NCBI RefSeq assembly: GCF_008124765.1
Contig: NZ_VNHS01000015.1
Location: forward strand, 1 to 64,000
DNA: 64,000 nt
Source of the DNA: Paenibacillus methanolicus
GTDB lineage: Bacteria > Bacillota > Bacilli > Paenibacillales > Paenibacillaceae
Direction of reading: 5' to 3'
The translations under genes were made by a program, and so were the position numbers. How positions within the stretch are numbered: position 1 is the stretch's first letter; every line of letters starts with the position of its first letter. The notes beneath the pieces are model-generated. The model had not been told where the DNA came from, did not search any database, and was given only the letters and a program-made list of their open reading frames with translations. Of this stretch, positions 36,829 through 46,090 are shown piece after piece.

Positions 36829-37593
36829 ATGAAAAAGACTACGACCTCGAAATTAAGTTTGTCCCTGCTCGTTGCAGCGGTATTATACGCGTTCTCGACT
36901 TACGCTGCCGTCTCGGCGAACAAATCGCCGGATGAAGAAACGGCCGCGGTCCCTGCAGCGCAGGAAACGACGGTACAGGCGGGAAGCCAGGCTGCGGCTC
37001 CTGCAGCCGCTAGCGCGGCAGCGCCGGCTGCCGGGGCGGTAGCCGCCCCAGCTTCGTCGGCAGCGACGGCACTCGCGCCTGAATCGACTCCTGCCGCGAG
37101 CGAGCCGGCGGCAGCAGAACCGACAAGCCAACCGACAACCGAACCGGTCGTGAAGGAGGAAGCGCCTGCAGCTGCCGAAGCGGCACCGGCGACTGCGGCG
37201 AAGCCGGTTGCCAAAGCTTCCGCGCCTGCAGCCGCCGAGAAGGCGGAAGCGAAAGCCGAGCCGGTCTCGACGCCGGCGAAAGCGGCGCCAGCCTCTGCCG
37301 CATCGGGCAATACGTCCGCCGCGCCGAAGGCGGCTGCCGCTGCGCAGCCGAAAGCGACGTCCCCCGCGCCAGCCGCGAAATCATCGGCGGCTGCGCATGC
37401 GGCCAAGGAAGAGAGCAAACCGGCAGCGACGGCGGCTCCTGCAGCGGCGCCGAAGATCGAACCGAAAGCGGAGCCGCAAGCGCAAGAGAGCGCTCCGGCC
37501 GCGGCGGCGCCTGCGGCGACCGATAGCGCGCCTGCTGCCGGCACGTCCGCGCCTTCGGGCGGAGACGGGTCGACGAGCGAAGAGGACTGCTAA
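36829..37593 (+). CDS. Secreted Ala/Pro/Glu-rich protein
   Basis: 254 residues: signal peptide (KKTTTSKLSLSLLVAAVLYAFS), then about 220 residues of low-complexity Ala (over 40%), with Pro, Glu, Lys and Ser, ending STSEEDC with one Cys at the very end. It has no domain. Such a sequence suits an extended spacer in the cell wall. Highly biased codons (GCG, CCG) follow. It lies 77 bases before the SLH protein and probably is its partner; AAAGGATG is the ribosome site for ATG at 36829. Confidence 0.7.
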   Translation: MKKTTTSKLSLSLLVAAVLYAFSTYAAVSANKSPDEETAAVPAAQETTVQAGSQAAAPAAASAAAPAAGAVAAPASSAATALAPESTPAASEPAAAEPTSQPTTEPVVKEEAPAAAEAAPATAAKPVAKASAPAAAEKAEAKAEPVSTPAKAAPASAASGNTSAAPKAAAAAQPKATSPAPAAKSSAAAHAAKEESKPAATAAPAAAPKIEPKAEPQAQESAPAAAAPAATDSAPAAGTSAPSGGDGSTSEEDC

Positions 37594-37670
37594 TCGTCCA
37601 CGTCCGCGACCGGCCTCATGCCCACTAGGCTCATGAAGAAGAACAATTAGAGAAAGCGGGGGACCTATCC

Positions 37671-39962
37671 ATGAAATCCACTTCCCGATTAACCCGATTC
37701 GCCGCATTGCTGCTGGCCTTATTCCTCATCGTACCCGCCGCGAGCGTCGGCGCCGCGACGGCTGCGGCCGGCACGGCCGGCGGCAAGACCGACTCATTCG
37801 ATTATTTCAAGGATGCCTATCCGAGCTTGAAGAACGCGGACGGCCATGTGTTCAAGACCGCGACTTACGAGGATTTGGTGACGCTGTTCAAGAGCGAGGG
37901 CACCTTCGCCATCCTGTTCGGCGGCGCGTGGAGCGCGGAGACGCAAGCGGATATCGGGTATATTAACGAGACCGCCAAGGCGTACGGTATCCAGACCATC
38001 TATAACTTCGATCCGAAGCTGGACGGCAAGTCGCTCGACATCGCCGACAGCAAGAGCAAATACGCGCATTACTACGTGGATCTGGTGAACAAGTATTTGA
38101 CCAATCTCACGACGATCGCCAACAAAAGCGACAACAACGTCAGCTACGCGAAGGACGGCGCCGCGGTGACGGCGAGCAAAATCCAGGCGCCATTCCTGTT
38201 CGTCTACAACAAGGATAATAAGAACGGCAGCGCAAGCGCGCCGATCATCGCTTCCTTGGAGAAGCACGGCAGCGCGGAAGGAACGACGTACGACGCATCG
38301 TATTTCGCGAGCGCGGACAAAGCGGCCGCCTATAAAGCGCAGGTGCAGGCCGTATTGGGCAAAGTGCCGGCGGCCGATTACGACGCGCTGACCAGCTGGG
38401 AGTTCATCGGCAACGCGTTCAACCAAACGTTCTGGAGCGAGAATCCGAAGTACGATCCGGCCACGGGCGGCACGGACAAGAAAGTGACGATCTTCACGAA
38501 AGGCGTGGACAACTACGACGTGTTCGAGCACGTCACGTACGACCAGCTGACCCGCATTTTGCAAAGCGAAGGCAACTACGTCTTCCTCTTCGGCGGCTCT
38601 TGGTGCCCGAACACGCAGGCGGATATCCGGTTCATCGGCGAATACGCCAAGAAGCACGGCGTAGACAAAATCTATCTGTGGGACACGAAGCTGACGGCGG
38701 GCGTCGACGTCGCCAGCAGCACGCATCCGCATAATAACGAAGAGCTGCAAGTTCGCGCGAACAATCACGAGTTCGCGAAGCTGTACGGCGATCTGGCGTC
38801 GACGTACCTGACGAACATCAAGACGCAGAACAAATTAGCGACGCCTCCGGCCCAAATCACGTACGTGAACGACGCCGGTCAAACGGTGAAAGCGGACCGT
38901 CTGCAAGTGCCTTACCTGTTCGCGTATAACAAAAGCAACCTGAACGCGGACGGCACGAAAGCGCCGATTCTCGGCCATGTGGAACTCATGTATTCCTGGA
39001 CGGGCACGAGCTCGAACGTGGACCCGGCTTACGTGTTCGGCAGCGGCATCGCCGACGGCTTCAACCATAAGTCGTTGACGCAAGCGCTGGATGCGCTCTA
39101 TGGCCGAGTGGAAGCCGTGCCTGCGGCTCTAACGGGCATCGCGCCGACGGCGGCAGGGGCAAGCGACGGCGAGATCCTGGGCGCGACCGGCAAGCTGCTG
39201 GAATACAAAGCGGAAGACGCGCCGGAATCGGCGTATCAAGCGTCGAACGGCGAACCGATCAAGAACTTGGCGGCGGGAAGCTACTCGGTCCGCTACGCGG
39301 CGAAGAACGGCTACCAAGGGCCGGTCACGACGCCGGAGAAGCTGCCGAAAGCGCCGGCGACCGCAGCCTATGAGGCGGGTCAAGCGGTGACGATTACGGT
39401 GCCGCAAACTAGCGCGGCCGCATTCGAGGACGTAGCGGCTTCGGCTTGGTACAGCCAAGCGGTGAACTATCTGTCGGCGCGCGGCATTACGGGCGGGACG
39501 GACGCGACTCACTTCAGCCCGAATGCCGAACTGACGCGCGGGGCGTTCATCGTGCTGCTGCTCAAAGCGTATGGCGTTGAAGAGGCTGCGGCGGGCGCGG
39601 ATAACTTCGTCGACGCGGGAAGCGCGTACTACACGGGTTACCTGGCGGCGGCCAAGCAGCTCGGCATCGCGACGGGCGATAGCGACAACCGGTTCAACCC
39701 GAACCAGTCGATTACGCGCGAACAGCTGTTCACGCTGCTCTACCGCACGCTGAAGACGTTGGATCAGCTGCCTGCGCCATCGACGCAAGCAACGCTAGCG
39801 AGCTTCGGCGACGCCAATCTCGTAGCCGGTTATGCGAAAGAAGCGGTCGAAGCGCTTGTGTCGGGCGGCATTCTGACCGGCAGCGACGGCAAGCTCAATC
39901 CGCAAGGCGTGACGACGAGAGCGCAAGCGGCGCAAGTGCTGTACAATCTGCTCGCGAAGTAA
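37671..39962 (+). CDS. SLH-domain exoprotein with two thioredoxin-like repeats
   Basis: 763 residues. A signal peptide (1-28) is followed by two related ~200-residue modules (about 60-250 and 283-480), with FAILFGGAWSAETQADI and VFLFGGSWCPNTQADI at matching places. These are thioredoxin-like, but each has at most one of the two active-site cysteines (SWCPNT; the first has none), so a redox role is doubtful. The C-terminal ~180 residues are three SLH domains (FEDVAASAWYSQAVNYL; FVDAGSAYYTGYLAA; FGDANLVAGYAKEAV) that bind pyruvylated cell-wall polymer. The repeat pair suggests an internal duplication. Function is unknown. Confidence 0.85.
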   Translation: MKSTSRLTRFAALLLALFLIVPAASVGAATAAAGTAGGKTDSFDYFKDAYPSLKNADGHVFKTATYEDLVTLFKSEGTFAILFGGAWSAETQADIGYINETAKAYGIQTIYNFDPKLDGKSLDIADSKSKYAHYYVDLVNKYLTNLTTIANKSDNNVSYAKDGAAVTASKIQAPFLFVYNKDNKNGSASAPIIASLEKHGSAEGTTYDASYFASADKAAAYKAQVQAVLGKVPAADYDALTSWEFIGNAFNQTFWSENPKYDPATGGTDKKVTIFTKGVDNYDVFEHVTYDQLTRILQSEGNYVFLFGGSWCPNTQADIRFIGEYAKKHGVDKIYLWDTKLTAGVDVASSTHPHNNEELQVRANNHEFAKLYGDLASTYLTNIKTQNKLATPPAQITYVNDAGQTVKADRLQVPYLFAYNKSNLNADGTKAPILGHVELMYSWTGTSSNVDPAYVFGSGIADGFNHKSLTQALDALYGRVEAVPAALTGIAPTAAGASDGEILGATGKLLEYKAEDAPESAYQASNGEPIKNLAAGSYSVRYAAKNGYQGPVTTPEKLPKAPATAAYEAGQAVTITVPQTSAAAFEDVAASAWYSQAVNYLSARGITGGTDATHFSPNAELTRGAFIVLLLKAYGVEEAAAGADNFVDAGSAYYTGYLAAAKQLGIATGDSDNRFNPNQSITREQLFTLLYRTLKTLDQLPAPSTQATLASFGDANLVAGYAKEAVEALVSGGILTGSDGKLNPQGVTTRAQAAQVLYNLLAK

Positions 39963-39974
39963 GCGCGACCTACG

Positions 39975-40012
39975 AAGAACGCCGAGGGACTTGTGCCCGC
40001 GGCGTTCTTTTG
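39975..40012 (+). terminator. Terminator of the SLH gene
   Basis: Perfect 10-bp stem AAGAACGCCG / CGGCGTTCTT, then TT. Confidence 0.75.
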
Positions 40013-40039
40013 GCGCCTGGTCTGTGCCGGCGCGCGACA

Positions 40040-40225
40040 TTAGCCCAACCTTTTCATGATACGACGCGCCATGCGAAGCGCCATGCGAAGCGATACTCTT
40101 GAAACCCAATACAACAGGTTCGTTTTCCCAACGAACACCTCATCTCTATTGCCTTTAATCGCGCGGATGATTTCATTCGCCACTTTGTCGGGAGCCATTC
40201 TATGTTCACCTCTCCCGGCCGTCAT
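40040..40225 (-). pseudogene. C-terminal remnant of a short-chain dehydrogenase gene
   Basis: Codes for at most 61 residues (APDKVANEIIRAIKGNRDEVFVGKTNLLYWVSRVSLRMA...) that look like the last part of a short-chain dehydrogenase of the DltE/YqjQ type: the PExVAxxIxxAI-x-x-KxE-V motif and the following membrane-facing helix. The nucleotide-binding half is missing. It may be expressed (a GAGAGGTG site precedes ATG at 40198), but it is most easily read as a fragment left by deletion. Confidence 0.5.
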
Positions 40226-40294
40226 AGGGTATCCACCACGGGAGGAAGAATTTGCAGTTGACGAGCGAGGGAGCGCGCGCTTCCGGCGACATGG

Positions 40295-40335
40295 AGAACG
40301 GCCGCCCCGATCGTGAGGATCGAAGCGGCCGTTCT
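40295..40335. terminator. Terminator hairpin before the symporter gene's 3' end
   Basis: Perfect 11-bp stem AGAACGGCCGC / GCGGCCGTTCT with a 19-base loop. It lies between the convergent ends of two loci. Confidence 0.6.
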
Positions 40336-40371
40336 GCCGCGGTGTTGCGACAAATAAGCTAGCTTATACGT

Positions 40372-41739
40372 TTATACCGCGCTCAGCGCGATCTCTTCGT
40401 CGTCGTCGCCGTTATTGAACGCTTCTCGGTCGAACTCGCCTTCGGACGAAGCGACGAGCAGGGACGTGACGGTCGTGCCCGTCGCGTTGACGGCCGTGCG
40501 GCCCATGTCGATCAGCGCTTCGACGCCGGCGACGATGGCGATGCCCTCCAGCGGCAGTCCGAGCGCCGTGAGCACGACGGTCGTCGAGATGACGGCAGGT
40601 CCCGGCACGCCGGCGACGCCGATCGACGAGATGATGCTGACGAGCACGAGCACGATGTAGTCGGTCGCCGTCAGGTCAATGCCGAACACTTGCGCGGTGA
40701 ACACCGCCACGATCGCCGGCCAGACGCCGCCGCAGCCGTTGAAATTGACCGATGCGCCGAGCGGAGCGACGAAGCTGGCGATGCGCGGCGATACGTGCAG
40801 TCGCTTCGTGATCACTTCCAAATTGACGGGCAACGTCGCGTAGCTGCTGCGGGTCGTGAACGCGACGGCGATCGTCGGGTAGATTTTGCGGAAGAACCGC
40901 AGCGGATTCACCTTCGCCACGAGCAGCACGAGACCGCCGAAGACGAGCACGAAATGAATAATAAGGGCGGTATACGACGCCAGAATGACGCTTCCCAGCT
41001 CCTGCAGCGTCTCCCAGCCGTAGCGGGCGGTGATGCCCGCGATGAGCGCGAACACGCCGTACGGCGTCAAGCGGATAACGAATTTGACGACTTGGTGCAG
41101 CACCTGCGTCAGCGACTGGATCAGATCGCGGACCGGCTTGACGGCCTCCGCGTTCTTCGAGCCGATCTTGATAATGGCCACCGCCAGGAAAATCGCGAAG
41201 ATGAGCACGGGCACGACTTTGCCGTTGGCCGCTTCGTTAATCGGGTTTGCCGGCACGAGGTCGAGAATGACCTGCGAGAACGTCGGAATTTCGCGCGCTT
41301 CGAAGCCCTCCGGCACGGCCTGCTGAATGCCGCTTCCGGGGTTGAACGCCAAGGCGACCAGCAAGCCGATGATCGAGGCGATCCCCGTCGTGCCGAGGAA
41401 CCAGGCGAACGTCTTGAACCCGATTTTGCGCAAATATTCCAGGCTCGTGAGAGAGGAGATACTGTTGAGCACCAGGACGAACACGAGCGGAATGACGAGC
41501 ATTTTGATCAAGCTGACGTAGATGCTGCCGAAGGTCGTAATGCCTTTCGTGTCATAGTCCAGGTTCTGGAACAGAATGCCCGCCAGCAGCCCCAGTCCGA
41601 GGCCGATGATGACCCGGGTGCCGAAGCCGACGCGCTTCTTCGCGAGCGCGAACAGAATGAAAAAGACGAAGATCGAGGTGACGAAGCCGTACCAGTTGGT
41701 CTGGACCGCCGAGAGCAGATTGTTCTGAACATCGTCCAT
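40372..41739 (-). CDS. tcyP: Sodium/proton-dicarboxylate family symporter, L-cystine type
   Basis: A 455-residue transporter of the DAACS family with eight helices and two re-entrant loops. It has the family signature: the serine-rich loop near FTTRSSYATLPVNLEV and GASVNFNGCGGVWPAIVAVF (NxNGxG). The overall pattern, including SLIKMLVIPLVFVLVLNSI, is closest to the L-cystine symporters YhcL/TcyP, so cystine uptake is likely. Glutamate or succinate uptake cannot be ruled out. GGAGGG is 8 bases before the ATG. Confidence 0.8.
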   Translation of the reverse strand: MDDVQNNLLSAVQTNWYGFVTSIFVFFILFALAKKRVGFGTRVIIGLGLGLLAGILFQNLDYDTKGITTFGSIYVSLIKMLVIPLVFVLVLNSISSLTSLEYLRKIGFKTFAWFLGTTGIASIIGLLVALAFNPGSGIQQAVPEGFEAREIPTFSQVILDLVPANPINEAANGKVVPVLIFAIFLAVAIIKIGSKNAEAVKPVRDLIQSLTQVLHQVVKFVIRLTPYGVFALIAGITARYGWETLQELGSVILASYTALIIHFVLVFGGLVLLVAKVNPLRFFRKIYPTIAVAFTTRSSYATLPVNLEVITKRLHVSPRIASFVAPLGASVNFNGCGGVWPAIVAVFTAQVFGIDLTATDYIVLVLVSIISSIGVAGVPGPAVISTTVVLTALGLPLEGIAIVAGVEALIDMGRTAVNATGTTVTSLLVASSEGEFDREAFNNGDDDEEIALSAV

Positions 41740-41982
41740 TTAGTATACCCTCCTATATTTATCTACTTAATCGGAATTATGTGTTTTACTGTACAAATAA
41801 ACAACATGTCATGTCAATTTCTTTTTTGGAAAATAGAGAGAAATGGCAGTTGAGGCAGACGTTATCGCTACTCTCATTGTCAGAATAGACATAAAAAGGT
41901 TTAAATTCCATTATCGACACTCGTGTGCTAGCATGAATAAGACTAGCCTGTCAGTCAGCTGAGAGACTATGGGAGGTGGGGA

Positions 41983-42849
41983 ATGATGAACCGTTATATG
42001 GGCGTGGAAATCGACGGGGATCATATGTATCTGATGGCGGACACGCCGTCCGGTCTCGTCGAGCACGCCGCTGCGACCGGCAGAGAATGCGCGTTGGATC
42101 AGCTGATCCGGGAGGTGGCGGATTTCGCGGCGAAGCTGCCGTACCGGCCGAGCGGCATCGGCATCGGCATGCCAGGCTTGGTGGCGGGAACCGGGAAAGT
42201 GGAGCTGAGCCATGTGCTGCCCGCATTGAACGGCGCGACCGCCGAGGCGTTCGCGGCCGAAGCGCAGGCGCCGGTGGCGTTCATTAACGACGTGAAGGCG
42301 GCGACGATGGCGGAAGCCTCGTACTACGCGGACCGGGATACGGTGGCGGTCGTGCAGCTGGATGCGTTCATCGCGTCGGGCGTCGTCGTGAAAGGGGAAT
42401 TGCTGACGGGCGCCAAGGGCTGGAGCGGGGAGCTCGGCTATATGATCATGACGCTGGACGGCAAGCCCGTGCTGCTCGATACGGTCGCCAGCGGGTACGC
42501 GATCCTGAAGGAAGCGGCGATCGCGGACGACGAGCTTCGGGAGCGGCTTGGAGCGGGCGACGAGGGAGCGCTTGCGATCGTCCGGCAGGCCGGCGCTTAT
42601 TTGGGCTATGCGCTCGCGAACGTGATTCATCTCTACAATCCCGACGTGATGGTCGTCGGCGGCGCCACGACGACCTATCCCGGCTACATGGAGGCCGCCG
42701 GGACCGCGCTCAAGGAGCATGCCCTGCCGGAACTGCTCGCCTGCTGCGCGATCGAGCAGCCGAAGCTCAAGAAGCACGTGATCGCATACGGCGCCCGGGA
42801 GTGGATTCGCAAGCAACTTGGCGATAACGCGGCGGAGGCGAACGTTTAA
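41983..42849 (+). CDS. ROK-family sugar kinase-like protein
   Basis: 288 residues. ROK fold markers: GIGIGMPGLVAGTGKV, FINDVKAATMAEA (the N-D-x-A motif) and GAKGWSGELGYM. The usual phosphate-binding stretch GTGIGGG is replaced by QLDAFIASGV, and the zinc-binding Cys cluster of most ROK kinases is absent. It may be a degenerate kinase or a regulator-like protein. Two ATG codons lie after GGGAGGTGGGG. The short-chain dehydrogenase gene follows 53 bases later. Confidence 0.75.
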   Translation: MMNRYMGVEIDGDHMYLMADTPSGLVEHAAATGRECALDQLIREVADFAAKLPYRPSGIGIGMPGLVAGTGKVELSHVLPALNGATAEAFAAEAQAPVAFINDVKAATMAEASYYADRDTVAVVQLDAFIASGVVVKGELLTGAKGWSGELGYMIMTLDGKPVLLDTVASGYAILKEAAIADDELRERLGAGDEGALAIVRQAGAYLGYALANVIHLYNPDVMVVGGATTTYPGYMEAAGTALKEHALPELLACCAIEQPKLKKHVIAYGAREWIRKQLGDNAAEANV

Positions 42850-42902
42850 ACCGCGCCATCTACTTGCGCAGCTACCATTAACAGAACGGAGGAGTTTGCA
42901 TC

Positions 42903-43664
42903 ATGCAGCCGGATTTTAGCATTCGCGGCAAAATCGCCATCGTGACGGGCGCGAGCAAGGGCATTGGCTACGGGCTGGCGAAATCAATTGCGGCGGCGGG
43001 GGCTATCGTCGCGGTGACCGCGCGCGACAAAGCTTCGCTCGCGCCATTGCTGGAGGAGATCGCGCAGGCGGGCGGACAAGCGGCGGCGTACGAGCTGGAT
43101 GTACGCAGCGTGGTCCAAATACGGACGGTGTTCGAGCAGGTCGCGGCCGACTTCGGCCGGCTGGATATCGTCGTCAACAACGCCGGGGTAGGCGATGGCA
43201 TGCCGGCGGAGGAGGTCACGGAGGAATACTGGGACGAGATGATCGACGTCAATTTGAAAGGCGTCTTCTTCTGCTGCCAAGCGGCCGGTCGCCTCATGCT
43301 TGCCCAAGGATACGGCAAGATCGTCAACGTCAGCTCCCAAGTGAGCATTGTCGGCATACCGGAAGGGGTGGCTTATTGCGCGTCCAAGGGCGGCGTGAAC
43401 CAGCTGACGAAAGTGCTGGCGCTGGAATGGTCGAGCCGGGGCGTCTGCATCAACGCGGTCGGCCCGACTTTCATCTACACGCCGGGCACGGCCGAACGGC
43501 TGGACACGCCGGAATTCCGGAGGGACGTGCTCGCCCGCATACCGGCCGGCCGCATCGGCACGATCGACGACGTCGCCGGGGCGGTTATCTATCTCGCTTC
43601 GCCGGCATCGGACCTCGTGACGGGCACGCTGCTGCTGGTAGACGGCGGCTGGACGGCGCAATAG
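42903..43664 (+). CDS. Short-chain dehydrogenase/reductase, gluconate-5-dehydrogenase-like
   Basis: 253 residues of the classical SDR family. It has TGASKGIG (NAD(P) site), NNAG, the Ser of VNVSSQVS, and the YCASK active-site motif, and ends in the glycine-rich GTLLLVDGGW. The closest style is 2-dehydro-3-deoxy-gluconate or gluconate 5-dehydrogenase. It lies after the ROK gene and probably shares its operon, which suggests sugar-acid metabolism. Confidence 0.85.
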   Translation: MQPDFSIRGKIAIVTGASKGIGYGLAKSIAAAGAIVAVTARDKASLAPLLEEIAQAGGQAAAYELDVRSVVQIRTVFEQVAADFGRLDIVVNNAGVGDGMPAEEVTEEYWDEMIDVNLKGVFFCCQAAGRLMLAQGYGKIVNVSSQVSIVGIPEGVAYCASKGGVNQLTKVLALEWSSRGVCINAVGPTFIYTPGTAERLDTPEFRRDVLARIPAGRIGTIDDVAGAVIYLASPASDLVTGTLLLVDGGWTAQ

Positions 43665-43691
43665 CAGGGGGAGATGCGCGCGCTCCGAGGG

Positions 43692-44594
43692 CTAGGAAGA
43701 GGCCGGGGCAATCCGTTGCAGCCGGTCGCGCACTTCTTGCAGAACCCGCGCTTTCTCCCGGTCGCCAAGTGCGCTAATGGAAAGCCGGCGCGCCGCGACG
43801 GGGAGCATCCAAGGGTCGATATCCGAATAAGCGATACCGGATAGCTGCTCGTAAGCCTGAACGAACGTGCGGATAATCGGCTCGCCGCAGCGCCTCCAAC
43901 CCCTCGGCCGCTTCTTGCGGCAGATGATCCGGCAGGTCTGCGAATCGGAACATGACGATATACGCTGCCAGATCGGCTTCCGGGTTGCCGAACGCGGCGT
44001 CATTCCAATCGAGGAGGACCGGAGCGTCGCCGCGCAGCATAATATTGCCTGGGTTTGGATCCCCATGGAGCAGCTGCCGCTTCCGCGGCAGCTGCTCCAT
44101 GTAAGCGATGATGCGTTCCGCTTCGTCGGGACGGAGACCTTCCGCTCTGCGAATGGCCCACGCCAGCGACTCCAGTTGGGCGGGCATCTCCGGAACCGGA
44201 CTGTTGTGCACGAGATGCAGAAGCTTTGCCGTCAGGACGGTATCGGTCGCAAGGGAATCGAATCTCGCGTCGGCCTTCGCGGCGACGGCGGCCCCGGTCC
44301 GGTGATTCGGTCGAGTATTCGCGTCATGAACGATTCTCCGTCGATCCGCTCGAAGACGATTCCGCTCCTCCCGTCCGCCTCCGCCAGCCCGTACGGGCGC
44401 GGAACCGGCAAGCCGGCTTCCCATGCAAGCCTACAGTTTCGAAGCTCCCTGTTCAGCGCATGCAAATTGGTGTTGGGCTTGGCGAGCTTGATGATCTTCT
44501 CCGCGCCTTCCCACTCGTGCACGTCGGCGCAGGCGCCTTCCCCGATTTTTCGGCCCAGCCTTGTCTCCATCCGTATCGCTCCCTCGCTATTCAT
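43692..44594 (-). pseudogene. Aminoglycoside phosphotransferase family gene, two frameshifts
   Basis: Three overlapping reading frames on the minus strand together give one APH-type protein. Frame 1 (from 44594) has LGRKIGEGACADVHEW, PRPYGLAEADGRSGIVFERIDGESF. It shifts near 44290 to a frame with the catalytic loop LLHGDPNPGNIMLRGDAPVLLDWNDAAFG. It shifts again near 43890 to a frame ending in RTFVQAYEQLSGIAYSDIDPW. Both shifts lie next to GC-rich runs. Either the gene is decayed or the assembly has errors. Its normal role would be phosphorylation of a small substrate. Confidence 0.75.
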
Positions 44595-44700
44595 ATCGTG
44601 CCGACAATCCTTCTTTCAATTACAGCATTTCATATATTTCGGTCAGCATGCCGCAAGTTTCCTATTGCCATCGTATAGGTTCGAGCCTGCCACTGCCAAC

Positions 44701-44726
44701 AAAAAAGACCGCCCGCGTGGACGGTC
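44701..44726 (-). terminator. Terminator of the TetR gene
   Basis: GACCGTCC / GGCGGTC stem (one mismatch) with TTTTTT in the minus direction. Confidence 0.7.
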
Positions 44727-44729
44727 GAG

Positions 44730-45359
44730 CTAATTAGTCGCGGAGGGCTGCGGCGCCCCCGCGGCGGCATCTTTCAGAATGCTCTGCAAGTGATAGGAAA
44801 TCACTTGCATGACATCTTCCCGCCCGAGATGCTCGGGGAACGTCGCCAGGTGTACCACGAGCCCATCGACAAGCGCGTGCAATCGGCGCGTTTCCAAACC
44901 GGCGTCGACCCCCTCCCGCGTGAGCTTATGGGCGATTAACCGTTCCAGCGAACGCCGGAATCCGCTATATAAGCTGTCGAAGACTTCTCGGCTCAGTTCG
45001 CGAATGACGGGGTCGGATACCGCTTTGCCGGAGAAGGCGAGCCATACTTCCGCCTCCGACAGCCGCTCCTCGTCGAGCGGCACCAGCTCCGCCAGCACGA
45101 GCATCATGTCGTGGTAAGGCTGTCCGTTGAACGGGAGGCGGTCGATGCGGGCGTTGGCGCGTTCCGAGATCAGCCGCATGGAGAAGGCGATCAGCTCGTC
45201 CTGCGTAGGGAAATAGTGCCGCAGCGAACCGAGCGACATCCCGGCTTCTTCGGCCACGCGGCGTACCGAGAGACCGTCCAGCCCATCCTTGCGAATGACG
45301 CGCCAGGCCGCCTCGGCCAGTTCTTCTTTTCGTTGTTGGTGATCGACGATTTTAGGCAT
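44730..45359 (-). CDS. TetR family regulator
   Basis: 209 residues. N-terminal HTH at about 15-60: AEAAWRVIRKDGLDGLSVRRVAEEAGMSLGSLRHYFPTQDELI, the pattern of BetI/PksA-like regulators. The C-terminal part is the all-helical ligand domain. The neighbouring inverted repeat is a likely operator shared with the divergent membrane-protein gene. Confidence 0.9.
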   Translation of the reverse strand: MPKIVDHQQRKEELAEAAWRVIRKDGLDGLSVRRVAEEAGMSLGSLRHYFPTQDELIAFSMRLISERANARIDRLPFNGQPYHDMMLVLAELVPLDEERLSEAEVWLAFSGKAVSDPVIRELSREVFDSLYSGFRRSLERLIAHKLTREGVDAGLETRRLHALVDGLVVHLATFPEHLGREDVMQVISYHLQSILKDAAAGAPQPSATN

Positions 45360-45377
45360 GCGATTATTATAACACAG

Positions 45378-45393
45378 TTGTATTTTAATACAA
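45378..45393. promoter_or_regulatory. Candidate TetR operator
   Basis: TTGTATT-TT-AATACAA, 7-bp arms, lies between the TetR start (45359) and the divergent gene start (45452), in promoter position for both. Confidence 0.55.
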
Positions 45394-45451
45394 ATGCGCT
45401 ATAATGAATTTAAATGATACACATGTGCTAAAAAATAGGAGGGGTGATCCC

Positions 45452-45991
45452 ATGGCCGCCATTATTATCGGCTGCGAAATCGCGTTCTGGGTGTTCGTGT
45501 TGGCCGGTCTGCTCTGTCGCTACGTCTTAAAAGCGAAGAAGCTTGGCGCCGCGCTGCTGCTCGCGACGCCGCTGATCGACGTCGCGCTGCTTATGGTCAC
45601 CGTGCTGGATTTGAGAGACGGCGCGGTCGCGAGCACCGTCCACGGCATCGCCGCGATCTATATCGGCGTGTCGCTTGTCTACGGGCACAGTATGATCCGG
45701 TGGGCGGATGTCCGGTTCGCGCACCGGTTCGCCGGAGGCCCGGCTCCGGAGCGTCCGCCGGCCCACGGCCAGGCGCACGCGAGACGCGAAAGGATCGGCT
45801 GGGCGAAGCATTGCGTCGCATGGGCGATCGGCTGCGCGGTGCTGTATGCGATGGTGCTGTTGGTTGGCAACGAAGAGCGCACGTCGGCGCTTATGGGCAT
45901 TCTTCGGTTCTGGTCGATCGTGCTGGCCATCGATTTTGCGTACAGCTTCAGCTTTACCCTGTGGCCCAAACGCGCGAAAGGAACCGCGTAA
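45452..45991 (+). CDS. Membrane protein, YmcC-like
   Basis: 179 residues with five predicted helices (IIIGCEIAFWVFVLAGLLCRYVL; LGAALLLATPLIDVALLMVTVL; VHGIAAIYIGVSLVYG; and two in the C-terminal half) and a conserved loop with PPAHGQAHARRERIGW. The pattern matches the uncharacterised YmcC family of Bacillus. ATG at 45452 has AGGAGGGG 7 bases before it. It diverges from TetR, the expected regulator. Confidence 0.7.
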   Translation: MAAIIIGCEIAFWVFVLAGLLCRYVLKAKKLGAALLLATPLIDVALLMVTVLDLRDGAVASTVHGIAAIYIGVSLVYGHSMIRWADVRFAHRFAGGPAPERPPAHGQAHARRERIGWAKHCVAWAIGCAVLYAMVLLVGNEERTSALMGILRFWSIVLAIDFAYSFSFTLWPKRAKGTA

Positions 45992-46003
45992 CGTCAGGAA
46001 GAA

Positions 46004-46044
46004 AAAGGGACATTCGTCTGCGACATGCAAACGAATGTCCCTTT
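46004..46044. terminator. Bidirectional terminator
   Basis: Perfect 14-bp stem AAAGGGACATTCGT / ACGAATGTCCCTTT with a 13-base loop between two convergent genes. Confidence 0.75.
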
Positions 46045-46090
46045 GTTTCGAAACGCGCCGCGCCGCATAGACGGCGTTAGCCGTTTCGCC

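Noticed and set aside
36900-37640. Long ORFs on both strands in the Ala-rich gene
   Set aside because: GC-rich repeats leave several frames open. Only the frame with a signal peptide and ribosome site is a likely gene.
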